Positions 43,561 to 52,883 of a DNA stretch of 64,000 bases are shown piece after piece (position 1 is the first letter of the stretch; each line of letters starts with the position of its first letter). The notes beneath the pieces were generated by a model. That model saw only the letters and a list, made by a program, of their open reading frames with translations. It was not told the origin of the DNA and did no database searches. This DNA is from PZPK01 sp965230795 (GTDB lineage Bacteria > Pseudomonadota > Gammaproteobacteria > Pseudomonadales > Oleiphilaceae). The stretch spans positions 2,914,001-2,978,000 of the forward strand of contig OZ246020.1 in assembly GCA_965230795.1 (NCBI GenBank). The letters run 5' to 3'. Both the position numbers and the translations under genes were made by a program.

Positions 43561-44673
43561 CTACCGCTCCAGAAGAATTCTGAGCATGCGTCGCAGAGGC
43601 TCTGCCGCACCCCACAGCAATTGATCGCCGACGGTAAAGGCCGAAATATATTCTGGCCCCATAGTGAGCTTACGAATCCGCCCCACAGGAATACTGAGCG
43701 TACCAGTGACCTTTGTAGGCGACAGCTCATCAATGGACTGGTCACGATCATTTGGAATCACTTTTACCCAGTCATTGGCCTGGGCGAGTTTCGCCTCGAT
43801 GTCGGCAACACTCAAATCCTGGCGCAACTTGATGGTCAGTGCTTGACTGTGACAGCGCATGGCACCTACGCGGACGCACAAACCGTCGATGGGAATTGGA
43901 TCATTGGAGAGACCGAGAATCTTGTTGGTTTCGGCGCCCGCCTTCCACTCTTCACGACTCTGTCCGCTGGGAAGCTGGGTGTCGATCCATGGAATCAAAC
44001 TGCCAGCGAGGGGTACACCGAAGTTATCCTTTGGAAAGTCCTCTGCCCGCATACGTTCAGCGACCGCCCGGTCAATATCCAGAATCGCACTGGCGGGATC
44101 ATCCAGCTGGCTTTTAACATAACCATGAATATCACCCATCTGCGAAATCAGCTCGCGCATGTGCTTGGCACCGGATCCGGATGCCGCCTGATAGGTCATG
44201 GGACTCACCCATTCCACCAGATCTTCTGCGAACAATCCGCCGAGCGCCATCAGCATCAGACTAACGGTACAATTCCCCCCCACATAGTCTTTGACGCCCT
44301 CTCCCAAGGCACTATCAATCACGTCGCGATTTACCGGATCCAGAATAATGACTGCATTGTCTTCCATGCGCAGTGCAGACGCGGCGTCAATCCAGTAGCC
44401 ATCCCAACCGGCAGCTCTCAGCTTAGGATGTACCGCCTTGGTGTAGTCGCCACCCTGACAGGTGATGATGATGTCCATCTGTGCCAGCGACTCAACATCG
44501 TTGGCATCCTGAAGAGATTGTTCAGCCTGCCCGACATCAGGAGCAGCCTGACCCGCCTGTGACGTGGAAAAAAATACCGGCGCCACATGGGCAAAATCCT
44601 GTTCTTCGCGCATACGCTGCATCAACACGGAACCCACCATGCCTCTCCAGCCTACCAAACCTAGTTTTTTCAT
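43561..44673 (-). CDS. asd: Aspartate-semialdehyde dehydrogenase
   Basis: ATG 44673 gives 370 residues starting MKKLGLVGWRGMVGSVLMQRM, which includes the NADP-binding G-x-x-G-x-x-G. The catalytic Cys is in VGGNCTVSLMLMALGGLF. Later motifs include SGSGAKHMRELI and VRVGAMRCHSQALTIKL. It converts aspartyl phosphate to the semialdehyde on the way to lysine/diaminopimelate, threonine and methionine. It follows leuB, as in Pseudomonas. Confidence 0.97.
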   Translation of the reverse strand: MKKLGLVGWRGMVGSVLMQRMREEQDFAHVAPVFFSTSQAGQAAPDVGQAEQSLQDANDVESLAQMDIIITCQGGDYTKAVHPKLRAAGWDGYWIDAASALRMEDNAVIILDPVNRDVIDSALGEGVKDYVGGNCTVSLMLMALGGLFAEDLVEWVSPMTYQAASGSGAKHMRELISQMGDIHGYVKSQLDDPASAILDIDRAVAERMRAEDFPKDNFGVPLAGSLIPWIDTQLPSGQSREEWKAGAETNKILGLSNDPIPIDGLCVRVGAMRCHSQALTIKLRQDLSVADIEAKLAQANDWVKVIPNDRDQSIDELSPTKVTGTLSIPVGRIRKLTMGPEYISAFTVGDQLLWGAAEPLRRMLRILLER

Positions 44674-44737
44674 ACCTTCTAACCCGTGATAATCAGATGA
44701 ATTTAAATGCTCGTCGCGCTGTCCTGTCGCCAAAACG

Positions 44738-45811
44738 CTATAACTTGAACAAAACCGCGTCGCCCATTTCTCGGGTACTTACTTTCTTCATGCCGTCAGC
44801 ATAAATGTCTGCCGTGCGTAGACCATCGTCCAGCACAGCGCTGACTGCCGCCTCGATGGCACTGGCGGCCGCTTCCGCATCCAGACTGTAGCGAAGCATC
44901 ATTGCCAGAGACAAAATGGTCGCCAGCGGATTGGCGATGCCCTGCCCGGCAATATCCGGTGCAGAACCGTGACAGGGCTCGTACATGCCCTTGCCGTTCA
45001 CGTCCAGTGAGGCGGATGGCAGCATGCCGATGGAACCGGTCAGCATTGCCGCCGCATCCGACAGGATGTCACCGAACATATTTCCGGTCACCATCACATC
45101 AAACTGCTTCGGAGCCCGCACCAGCTGCATGGCGGCGTTGTCCACATACATGTGGCTCAGTTCAACATCCGGATAATCCTTCGCCAGCTCTTCCATAATC
45201 TCGCGCCACAGCACGGTAACTTCCAGCACGTTCGCCTTGTCGACGGAGCAAAGCTTGCCATTACGTTTTTGCGCAGCTTCAAATGCCACTTTACCGATAC
45301 GTCGAATCTCGGACTCACAATAGACATAAGTGTTGTAGCCCTGACGCTCGCCGTTTTCCAGCTCACGCACACCGCGAGGCTGACCGAAATAGATACCACC
45401 GGTCAGCTCCCGGACAATCAAAATATCCAGACCGGATACGACCTCCGGCTTCAGCGTCGAGGCACTGGCAAGCTGAGGATACAGAATCGCCGGACGCAGG
45501 TTACCGAACAGCTCCAGATTGGAACGCAGACCCAGCAGACCTTTTTCCGGACGAATGGCCATATCCAGATCGTCCCACTTGGGACCACCCACGGCACCCA
45601 GTAATATCGCGTCCGCCGCTTTCGCCTTCTCCAGCGTAGACTCGGGCAGAGGCACACCGTCCGCGTCGATGGCGGCACCGCCAACCAAAGCCGAATCCAC
45701 ATCCAGGCCCAGCGCCATGGATTCATTTACCCGCGCCAGCACGCGCTCGGCTTCAGCAACAATCTCGGGGCCGATTCCGTCTCCGGGCAATAAAAGTACT
45801 TTCTTGGACAT
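44738..45811 (-). CDS. leuB: 3-isopropylmalate dehydrogenase
   Basis: The 357-residue protein opens VLLLPGDGIGPEIVAEA. It has LLGAVGGPKWD, LRSNLELFGNLRPA, VRELTGGIYFGQPRG and the metal-binding Asp cluster in GNMFGDILSDAAAMLTGS, then EPCHGSAPDIAGQGIANPLA for cofactor binding. It oxidises and decarboxylates 3-isopropylmalate using NAD+. It is third in the leuC-leuD-leuB operon, 17 bases after leuD. Confidence 0.98.
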   Translation of the reverse strand: MSKKVLLLPGDGIGPEIVAEAERVLARVNESMALGLDVDSALVGGAAIDADGVPLPESTLEKAKAADAILLGAVGGPKWDDLDMAIRPEKGLLGLRSNLELFGNLRPAILYPQLASASTLKPEVVSGLDILIVRELTGGIYFGQPRGVRELENGERQGYNTYVYCESEIRRIGKVAFEAAQKRNGKLCSVDKANVLEVTVLWREIMEELAKDYPDVELSHMYVDNAAMQLVRAPKQFDVMVTGNMFGDILSDAAAMLTGSIGMLPSASLDVNGKGMYEPCHGSAPDIAGQGIANPLATILSLAMMLRYSLDAEAAASAIEAAVSAVLDDGLRTADIYADGMKKVSTREMGDAVLFKL

Positions 45812-45828
45812 AATCTGTATTCCTGTCG

Positions 45829-46479
45829 TTAGGGCTGAATGGCATCAAACAGCCAGGGAGCCTGATTCTTTCTACGCACCTCGTATTCACGAATAGCGTC
45901 TGCATCTTCGAGTGTGACACCAATGTCATCCAGTCCATTCATCAAGCAATGCTTGCGAAAGGCGTCGACTTCAAATTCAAAGCGTTCACCGGAGGGGGTC
46001 ACCACAACTTGTTCGCCCAGATCGATCGTCAACTCATACCCTTCCGTTGACTCCACCTCATTAAACAGCTGGTCGACAATGGCCTCGTCCAGTACCACGG
46101 GCAGAATGCCGTTCTTGAAACAGTTATTGAAAAAGATATCCGCAAAGCTCGGCGCAATGACACAGCGAAAGCCATAGTCATCCAGAGCCCAGGGCGCATG
46201 CTCCCGGGACGAACCACAACCGAAGTTCTGTCGCGCCAGCAGCACACTGGAGCCCTGATAACGCGACTGATTCAAGACAAAGTCTTTGTTGAGTGGCCGA
46301 CCTTCACAACTTTGATCCGGTTTGCCTTCGTCCAGATAGCGGAGCTCATCAAACAAGTTCTTGCCGAAGCCCGTACGCTTGATGGACTTCAAAAACTGCT
46401 TGGGAATAATCATGTCGGTATCGACGTTGGCGCGATCCATCGGCGCAACCAGGCCGGTCATACTGGTAAATTTTTTCAT
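45829..46479 (-). CDS. leuD: 3-isopropylmalate dehydratase small subunit
   Basis: At 216 residues it fits LeuD. Motifs are VDTDMIIPKQFLKSIKRTGFG, the swivel-domain loop NFGCGSSREHAPWAL, and FFNNCFKNGILPV. With LeuC it isomerises 2-isopropylmalate to 3-isopropylmalate. It is 4 bases downstream of leuC. Confidence 0.98.
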   Translation of the reverse strand: MKKFTSMTGLVAPMDRANVDTDMIIPKQFLKSIKRTGFGKNLFDELRYLDEGKPDQSCEGRPLNKDFVLNQSRYQGSSVLLARQNFGCGSSREHAPWALDDYGFRCVIAPSFADIFFNNCFKNGILPVVLDEAIVDQLFNEVESTEGYELTIDLGEQVVVTPSGERFEFEVDAFRKHCLMNGLDDIGVTLEDADAIREYEVRRKNQAPWLFDAIQP

Positions 46480-46483
46480 CTTG

Positions 46484-47911
46484 CTATTCTCCGGAAGCCA
46501 TCAACTCACGCACATCAACAAAGTGGCCTGACACCGCAGCGGCGGCCGCCATAGCGGGACTCACCAGATGTGTCCGGCCACCAAAACCCTGGCGCCCTTC
46601 AAAGTTACGGTTCGAGGTGGACGCACAATGCTCGCCCTGCCCCAGTTTGTCGGCATTCATTGCCAGACACATGGAACACCCGGGCTCACGCCATTCCAAA
46701 CCGGCCTCAATAAAGATCTTGTCCAAACCTTCTTTCTCCGCCTGTGCTTTAACCAGACCGGAACCAGGCACCACCAGCGCCTGCTTAAGAGAAGCCGCGA
46801 CTTTGCGCCCTTTGACGACGTCCGCGGCAGCGCGCAGATCTTCGATACGGGAATTGGTGCAAGAGCCGATAAAGACACGATCCAGCTGAATATCGCCAAT
46901 CGGCATGTTCGCCTTTAACCCCATATAGTGAAGCGCACGCTCGATACCTTCTTTTTTGACCGGATCGGATTCCTTGGCAGGATCCGGAACATTGTTATCG
47001 ACCGGCAATACCATCTCCGGCGACGTTCCCCAGGTCACTTGTGGCTTGATACTCGGACCGTCCAGCTCCACCACTTTGTCGAACTCGGCACCCGCATCAC
47101 TGTGCAGATCCGACCAATTTTCAACTGCACGCTCCCAGAGCTCACCTTTCGGTGCATAGGGTCGACCTTTGACATAATCGATGGTGGTTTGGTCCACAGC
47201 GATCAAACCGGCACGTGCGCCCGCCTCGATGGCCATGTTACACACGGTCATTCGGCCTTCCATCGACAATGCCTGAATGGCTTCACCACCAAACTCAATG
47301 GCATAGCCGGTACCGCCAGCCGTGCCGATTTCGCCAATGATGGCCAGAATAATATCTTTCGCGGTAATACCCGGTGCGACGTTACCATTGACCCGCACCA
47401 GCATGTTCTTCATTTTTTTCTGAATCAGAGTCTGCGTGGCCAGCACGTGCTCGACTTCCGAGGTGCCGATACCATGTGCCAATGCACCAAAGGCACCATG
47501 GGTTGAGGTATGGGAATCTCCGCACACGACTGTCATGCCCGGCAAGGTAGCACCCTGCTCCGGCCCGATAACATGCACAATGCCCTGACGCTGATCCAGC
47601 ATCTTGAATTCCAGAATGCCGAACTCATCGCAGTTGTCGTCGAGGGTTTTTACCTGAATTTTGGAAACCGGATCCTCAATACCATCCACTCCGGACTCAC
47701 GAGCCGTCGTCGGTACGTTGTGATCCGGCGTCGCCAGATTGGCATCGATGCGCCAGGGTTTACGCCCGGCGATACGCAGACCCTCAAAGGCCTGTGGTGA
47801 GGTCACCTCGTGCAGAAGCTGACGATCGATATAGATCAATGCCGAGCCATCCTCACGCTGCTTGACCACATGCGCGTCCCAAAGTTTGTCGTATAGTGTT
47901 TTTGCCGCCAT
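46484..47911 (-). CDS. leuC: 3-isopropylmalate dehydratase large subunit
   Basis: This 475-residue aconitase-family protein has the [4Fe-4S] cysteines in IGSCTNSRIEDLRAAA and GCSMCLAMN. Other family motifs are VVCGDSHTSTHGAFGALAHGIGTSEVEHVLATQ and RNFEGRQGFGGRTHLVSPAMAAAAA. It starts the leuCDB-asd set and is transcribed divergently from a LysR-type regulator with a 160-base gap that carries a palindromic site. Confidence 0.98.
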   Translation of the reverse strand: MAAKTLYDKLWDAHVVKQREDGSALIYIDRQLLHEVTSPQAFEGLRIAGRKPWRIDANLATPDHNVPTTARESGVDGIEDPVSKIQVKTLDDNCDEFGILEFKMLDQRQGIVHVIGPEQGATLPGMTVVCGDSHTSTHGAFGALAHGIGTSEVEHVLATQTLIQKKMKNMLVRVNGNVAPGITAKDIILAIIGEIGTAGGTGYAIEFGGEAIQALSMEGRMTVCNMAIEAGARAGLIAVDQTTIDYVKGRPYAPKGELWERAVENWSDLHSDAGAEFDKVVELDGPSIKPQVTWGTSPEMVLPVDNNVPDPAKESDPVKKEGIERALHYMGLKANMPIGDIQLDRVFIGSCTNSRIEDLRAAADVVKGRKVAASLKQALVVPGSGLVKAQAEKEGLDKIFIEAGLEWREPGCSMCLAMNADKLGQGEHCASTSNRNFEGRQGFGGRTHLVSPAMAAAAAVSGHFVDVRELMASGE

Positions 47912-48013
47912 GTTCGCTCTCTCTCAAACATTCCAACGCGTCACGCGTTTTTAGAATGTGTTAATGGTAAGTCTGACCAACAAATAAAACAAATTCATAT
48001 TTTTTATCTATAC

Positions 48014-48030
48014 CATTCCATTTTGGAATG
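48014..48030. promoter_or_regulatory. Palindromic operator between leuC and the LysR gene
   Basis: CATTCCA-TTT-TGGAATG is a perfect 7-bp inverted repeat with a 3-base centre. A further CATTCCA lies at 47929-47935 and a GAATG at 47954-47958 on the leuC side. This fits the recognition plus activation site layout of LysR-type regulators, but binding is inferred. Confidence 0.55.
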
Positions 48031-48070
48031 TCAGAATACACGATCCGTTTCTGATCAGGAGGTTGTCTCC

Positions 48071-48949
48071 ATGGACATTGATGCCATGCTCGCCTTTGTC
48101 ACCATCGTCAACACCGGTTCATTCTCGGCAGCGGCGAAAAAGCTCCATATTACGCAGCCGGCCATCAGCAAACGCATCCACAATCTGGAGCAGCGACTCA
48201 ATATCAAACTGTTCGAGCGCCTGCAGCGGGAGATCAAACTCACCGAGGCCGGCAACACCCTGCTGCCTCATGCCCGGGCGATTCTGCATGAGTTCGACAA
48301 CGCCAAAACAGCGGTCAAAGATCTGGATCAGCGCACCAGCGGCCCGCTCCGCATCGTCGCGAGCCATCACATTGGCCTGCACCGATTGCCAATGATATTG
48401 CGCGACTTCAGCCAGCGCTTTCCCGAGGTTGATCTACAGCTGATTTTTCTCGACTCGGAAAGCGCCTATGCCCTGCTTCAGGACAACTCGGCAGATCTGG
48501 CCTTTATTACCATTCCTGATGTCATTCGGGACGAATACGAATGCCACCTGACCTGGGACGACCCCATGAGTTTCATCTGCGGCAAAGCCCACCCCCTCGC
48601 CGAACTTGAACAGGTCAGCCCACGCGACCTGGCACGCTACAACGCCATCCTGCCCTCTGAAAGCACCCTGACCTATCGCGTGGTCGAAACCATCTTCAAG
48701 CAACATCGATTAAAGCTCAAAGCCAGCATTCCTACCAACTATCTGGAAACCATGAAGATGATGGCATCGGTGGGCATGGGTTGGAGCGTATTGCCCAACA
48801 CCATGATTGAAGAAGACCTGAAGGTACTGGCGCTTGAAAAGCCCAAGCTCAGCAGACGACTGGGCGCTATCAGTTTTCGCAAGAAGACCCTGGGCAATGC
48901 AGCGCGCGCGTTTATCAATACCGCTGAAACGGTGTGGGGAAAGCTCTAG
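48071..48949 (+). CDS. LysR-family transcriptional regulator, divergent from leuC
   Basis: ATG 48071 is preceded by AGGAGG (48057-48062), giving 292 residues; the upstream frame to 48023 is not needed. The N-terminal winged helix (FVTIVNTGSFSAAAKKLHIT and QPAISKRIHNLEQRL) and a C-terminal effector domain are typical. The position next to leuCDB is shared with Pseudomonas (a LysR gene beside leuC). It probably activates or represses the leucine genes in response to an intermediate, but the inducer is not visible. Confidence 0.92.
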   Translation: MDIDAMLAFVTIVNTGSFSAAAKKLHITQPAISKRIHNLEQRLNIKLFERLQREIKLTEAGNTLLPHARAILHEFDNAKTAVKDLDQRTSGPLRIVASHHIGLHRLPMILRDFSQRFPEVDLQLIFLDSESAYALLQDNSADLAFITIPDVIRDEYECHLTWDDPMSFICGKAHPLAELEQVSPRDLARYNAILPSESTLTYRVVETIFKQHRLKLKASIPTNYLETMKMMASVGMGWSVLPNTMIEEDLKVLALEKPKLSRRLGAISFRKKTLGNAARAFINTAETVWGKL

Positions 48950-48970
48950 CCAACAACCGGGACACCGCTA

Positions 48971-50086
48971 TCAGGCGCGGTGTTCCTGCTCCAGATACTC
49001 ATGACTTTGCATCTCAAGCAGACGACTCTCGGTACGCTCAAATTCAAAGCCAAGACGCCCGCCCTCATACAGTTCATGAATCGGGGCTTCCGCTGAAATG
49101 ATGAGCTTGACGCTACGATCATAGAATTCGTCAATCAGGTTAATGAATCGTCGGGCCTGATCGTCCGTATCCGCCCCCATTTTCGGCACATTGCTGAGGA
49201 TCACGGCGTGGAATTCCCGCGCCAATTCAATATAGTCGTTCTGGCTGCGTGGGCCGTCGCAAAGCTCTTTAAAATCGAACCAGACAATATCGTCCGCATG
49301 CCGACGCGCAGTCAGTTCGCGCCCGTTGATTTCCAGCTCCAGGTCATGACTGCCCGCTTCGACAGCAAGCTGGCGAAAATACTTTTCCAGATTCAGCGTC
49401 GCCGCTTCATCGAGCGGATAGTGATACAACTCCGCCTGTTCCAGGGTTCGCAAACGGTAGTCATTACCGCCGTCGACATTGACCACTTCAGTATGCTGTT
49501 TCACAAGTTCAATAGCAGGCAGAAATCGTGCGCGCTGTAATCCATCCTTGTAGAGACCGTCTGGAACAATATTCGAGGTACATACCAGCGACACGCCGTT
49601 CTTGAAGAGTTCATCCAGCAGACCGGCCAGAATCATGGCATCACCAATATCGGATACAAAAAACTCGTCAAAACAAATGATGCGGGTTTCATCACTGAGT
49701 TTTTTCGCGACAACGACCAAGGGATTTTTCTGGTCCTGCAACTGTTTGAGTTCATTGTGGACGCGTTGCATAAAGCGGTGAAAGTGAATCCGCATCTTCT
49801 GTTTGAAAGGCAGACTTTCGTAAAAGTTGTCCATCAAATAGGTTTTGCCGCGTCCGACACCACCCCAGAAATACAGGCCCTTGATGGGCACAGGCTGCTT
49901 TTTCCGGAACTTATTGAATAACTTGCCGGCCTGGCGCTCCCGCTCTTTCTGGTCCTCAATCAGGCTCTCATAGAGGGTCTGCAATTTATCCACCGCCATC
50001 TGTTGGGCGGGATCCTTAACGAAACCTTCCTTTTCCAGGTCACGTAGATAACGTTGCAATGGCGATAGAGGCGTTGCCGATGGCAT
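48971..50086 (-). CDS. zapE: Cell division ATPase ZapE (AFG1-like)
   Basis: This 371-residue P-loop ATPase has Walker A FWGGVGRGKTYLMD (about 65-80) and Walker B IICFDEFFVSDIGDAMIL. The family motifs HFHRFMQRVHNEL, LVCTSNIVPDGLYKDGLQRARFLPAI and VWFDFKELCDGPRSQNDYIELA are present. ZapE interacts with FtsZ at the septum in E. coli, especially under low oxygen or heat stress. It ends 21 bases from the LysR gene, in convergent orientation. Confidence 0.95.
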   Translation of the reverse strand: MPSATPLSPLQRYLRDLEKEGFVKDPAQQMAVDKLQTLYESLIEDQKERERQAGKLFNKFRKKQPVPIKGLYFWGGVGRGKTYLMDNFYESLPFKQKMRIHFHRFMQRVHNELKQLQDQKNPLVVVAKKLSDETRIICFDEFFVSDIGDAMILAGLLDELFKNGVSLVCTSNIVPDGLYKDGLQRARFLPAIELVKQHTEVVNVDGGNDYRLRTLEQAELYHYPLDEAATLNLEKYFRQLAVEAGSHDLELEINGRELTARRHADDIVWFDFKELCDGPRSQNDYIELAREFHAVILSNVPKMGADTDDQARRFINLIDEFYDRSVKLIISAEAPIHELYEGGRLGFEFERTESRLLEMQSHEYLEQEHRA

Positions 50087-50370
50087 GATTCACTGATTCC
50101 TGATCTGATAACACATACGCTGAAACCCGGAAGCACCCGGATTTAGCCGGCGCATATTTTGCCGTGTTCACTGTTTAAAGGCCAATTTTTCTGGGAATGC
50201 AGCCACACAGCACGGACTCGGGATTTGATCAAGCTGCGCTATTGTCTTCCACGGCAATCAGTTTTAGTATCGAGAACGTTTGAGAACGCAAGCTGGCAGC
50301 CAACAACTCCTACACGCCCCTTGCGATAGAACATGACTCCACTGAAAACCAGCGATAAAAGAGTAGATCC

Positions 50371-50889
50371 GTGAGCGAGATGACCATCCAAATTCTGTCA
50401 GGCATTGGCCTGTTTTTTCTCGGCGTACTGATTGGCGCCGTTTTCCACCGTTCCTTCCAGGGCGAAGCCAGCAAGAACAAACGTCTGGAACAAAAACTGG
50501 CGGAACTCCAGGACACGCATACCAAATACCAGGCGGAAGTCAGCGCCCATTTCATGGAAACCGCCAAAAAAGTGCAAACCCTCAACAACAGCTATCGTGA
50601 GGTGCACGCACAATTGGCCAAAGGTGCCAGCCGCCTGTGCAGCGACGATGAGGTCGATGATTTTCTGGCTATCAGTTTCGATTCGGATCAGCAGAAAAAA
50701 GCGCCCTCACTGGAAGAGAAAGATGGTGCCTACAGCCCGCCAATGGATTATGCCCCCAAGGAAAGTCCCGACGCGGAAGGCACCCTGTCTGAAAAGTACG
50801 GGCTCAAGAGCTCCGAAGAAGAACAGCCCGATCCTGAAGCACCCCTCGAGCCTATTCACGAAACACAGGCAAAACCACAGGCCTCCTGA
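50371..50889 (+). CDS. zapG: YhcB/ZapG-family envelope protein (DUF1043)
   Basis: This 172-residue protein has one N-terminal membrane helix (about 5-25, ILSGIGLFFLGVLIGAVFHR). A coiled coil with LEQKLAELQDTHTKYQAEVSAHF follows, the YhcB core, then a Pro/Glu-rich tail. YhcB links cell division, elongation and outer-membrane biogenesis. The start is GTG 50371, with ATG 50380 as an alternative. It is divergent from zapE across 284 bases; adjacency of these two genes is common. Confidence 0.9.
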   Translation: MSEMTIQILSGIGLFFLGVLIGAVFHRSFQGEASKNKRLEQKLAELQDTHTKYQAEVSAHFMETAKKVQTLNNSYREVHAQLAKGASRLCSDDEVDDFLAISFDSDQQKKAPSLEEKDGAYSPPMDYAPKESPDAEGTLSEKYGLKSSEEEQPDPEAPLEPIHETQAKPQAS

Positions 50890-51101
50890 CACGAACGGGT
50901 TTCCCAGAGTGCCTGCTGACCGGCGGGCACTGGCACCTCCACTCTCTCCAACACTGCTTTATCCTGATCTCAGTGTCATTCGCGGATTCGCTCACCCATC
51001 GTATTCTTGCTCACTTCAAAGGAGCATTAGTATCCTTTTTTTAGCAAAAAGCGTAGTATTAACCCATTCAGACAAAGCGCAATAGAAGTGAGATCAAGAC
51101 A

Positions 51102-51464
51102 ATGGAGCAAGAACTCGCCGACGAACAACGCGTACTGGGCGAAGCCCTCAAAAATGCGCTCAAGCGTATGGGCATCACCCAGAAAGACTGCGAAGCGATT
51201 GTTGGCTTATCCAAGTCGCACCTCAGAACCATTCTGCAACAGGGCATTAATCCCTACTCGAAAACCGGCGAATTGTGTCTTCTGGTGATTCGTATCTACC
51301 GATCGCTTTATGCGCTGGTCGGTGGCAATCAGGAACACATGAAACACTGGATGCACAGCCCTAATCGTGCATTTGGCGAACAGGCACCCGTGGAACGCAT
51401 GAAGCAGATTGACGGCCTGACTGAAGTCTTGCGCTATTGCGATGCCATGCGCGCAAAAGTCTGA
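51102..51464 (+). CDS. Antitoxin with Xre-type N-terminus and MbcA/ParS C-terminal domain
   Basis: This 120-residue protein has a helix-turn-helix-like N-terminus (GEALKNALKRMGITQKDCEAIVGLSKSHLRTILQQG). The C-terminal MbcA/ParS/Xre toxin-binding region holds the motif HWMHSPNRAFGEQAPVERMKQIDGLTEVLRYCDAMRAK. Such antitoxins neutralise RES-domain toxins and repress their own promoter. The next gene is a RES toxin and the two overlap (TGATG), which supports the call strongly. Confidence 0.92.
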   Translation: MEQELADEQRVLGEALKNALKRMGITQKDCEAIVGLSKSHLRTILQQGINPYSKTGELCLLVIRIYRSLYALVGGNQEHMKHWMHSPNRAFGEQAPVERMKQIDGLTEVLRYCDAMRAKV

Positions 51465-52195
51465 TGATCCGGGCCGAGGACATTCATGCCATCAATACGC
51501 TGGCCAAGCGCATGGTGGAAAACCAGCAAAAAAGCGCCAGTCTCGAATTAGTGGGCTTTGACGCAGACAAGCATGACATTCTGGAATCCATGCTGGAGTC
51601 CACCAAACCACCCATTGATGAAGCACTCGCCAGACGCCATTACCTGATCAAAACCCCGTTCCGCTACCCGCCTCTGGCCTACGGTAGCCGCTTTGGGCAA
51701 AAGCATGAACGCGGCATTTTTTATGCGAGTCTCAGCGAACACTGCCTGTTATGTGAAGTGGCTTACTATCGCTTTGTTTTCATCGACGACATGGCCACAC
51801 CGTTTGCCGAAGCCATCGTCACGGAACACACCTTGTTTAACGTGCGTATCGAGAGCCAGTCCGCCCTGTTTCTTGATCAGGGACGCTTTGACGCAGAACG
51901 GGAAACCTGGACAGACCCACAACGCTACGAAGCCTGCCAGAAGATGGGAACCGAAGCGCGGAAGCGCCAGATCGACGTAATTCAATACTACTCGGCACGC
52001 TCCCCCAAACGCGGACGCAACCTCGCGGTATTGAATCATGAAGCTATCCAGGGCACACCGCGAAACCTGCAATCGGTGCGCTGCTCGGTATTTGGGGATC
52101 AGGTCCACTTTCTGAACCTGAACACTCATAAAAGCACCAGTCTGAACCGGGAACTATTCAGCCTTGACGGTAAACTGCCAAGGCCAAGTGAGTAG
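51464..52195 (+). CDS. RES-domain toxin
   Basis: ATG 51464 overlaps the antitoxin stop; the product is 243 residues. The RES core is visible: FRYPPLAYGSRFGQKHERGIFYAS with the conserved Arg and Tyr, followed by CLLCEVAYYRF with the conserved Glu. The later ARSPKRGRNLAVLNHEAI fits the C-terminal part. Known RES toxins of this type degrade or modify NAD+. The N-terminal 60 residues form an extra helical region. It is the second gene of a compact type II toxin-antitoxin operon. Confidence 0.88.
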   Translation: MIRAEDIHAINTLAKRMVENQQKSASLELVGFDADKHDILESMLESTKPPIDEALARRHYLIKTPFRYPPLAYGSRFGQKHERGIFYASLSEHCLLCEVAYYRFVFIDDMATPFAEAIVTEHTLFNVRIESQSALFLDQGRFDAERETWTDPQRYEACQKMGTEARKRQIDVIQYYSARSPKRGRNLAVLNHEAIQGTPRNLQSVRCSVFGDQVHFLNLNTHKSTSLNRELFSLDGKLPRPSE

Positions 52196-52285
52196 CTTAT
52201 GTGGATGACAAGATTTTGGCTCGATTGTTTCTAAAGCGGACACCTACTCGGTACGCTTTACTGCAAGCTCGTTTGGGAGAATAGA

Positions 52286-52792
52286 ATGACAAAAAATGCA
52301 TTCGCGTTTCTAATGTTTTTCCTCGTGGCTTGCTCTAATCATTCAGAACAGGAATGGAAAGTAATATCTATCGGTGAAACCAAGTTCCAAATAACTATTC
52401 CAAACGATTTCGAGTCTGAGTATTCCGCTCGAAAGATAGGAAAAGATCTCATAGATCATAGGTTCTATGCGTCTAATAAATCAGGTAGCCGTAATATAGT
52501 TATTGGGATCACCGAATATCCAGATCAATATGGACAAGTACCCCAGGAGATATCACTAAGTTGTGACCCTTCAGGGAACAGTCCATTAAACCTTACTATT
52601 CAATCCGAACAAGCGGTGACCATTCTCGGCCAAAAAACTAAATTGATCACCTGTGTTTCAGATGAGGCTAACGTTTACATTACATCCTTGTTTAAAAATT
52701 ACAGTCATTTTACATTGGTAGTCAGTGATCACAGTGCACAGGAGAGCTTTGACTTGGGGCATTTTTTAAAAGGCCTTTTGTATCAACAATAA
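52286..52792 (+). CDS. Small predicted lipoprotein, unknown function
   Basis: This 168-residue protein has a signal peptide ending in the lipobox FFLVAC. I recognise no domain; the mature part looks mixed alpha/beta and polar, similar to small lipoproteins found beside RDD or other envelope genes. The composition is AT-rich compared with the his and leu blocks. It is followed after 91 bases by the GYF-RDD gene, with which it may form a unit. Confidence 0.6.
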   Translation: MTKNAFAFLMFFLVACSNHSEQEWKVISIGETKFQITIPNDFESEYSARKIGKDLIDHRFYASNKSGSRNIVIGITEYPDQYGQVPQEISLSCDPSGNSPLNLTIQSEQAVTILGQKTKLITCVSDEANVYITSLFKNYSHFTLVVSDHSAQESFDLGHFLKGLLYQQ

Positions 52793-52883
52793 CAAATCGG
52801 ATAAAAAGAATAGCATGGCTGCCGTGGCCAAAAAGACTTGGCCAATACGGTTTGGATAATTTAGCAAAGTGCAGGAGACATGG

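Noticed and set aside
43531..44562. Long plus-strand open frame (343 codons) opposite asd
   Set aside because: It is the antisense shadow of a clear aspartate-semialdehyde dehydrogenase gene and has no recognisable protein features.
48962..48983. Hairpin ACACCGC/GCGGTGT at the LysR-zapE junction as a terminator
   Set aside because: It overlaps the zapE stop codon and lacks T runs on both strands; no support beyond the stem.
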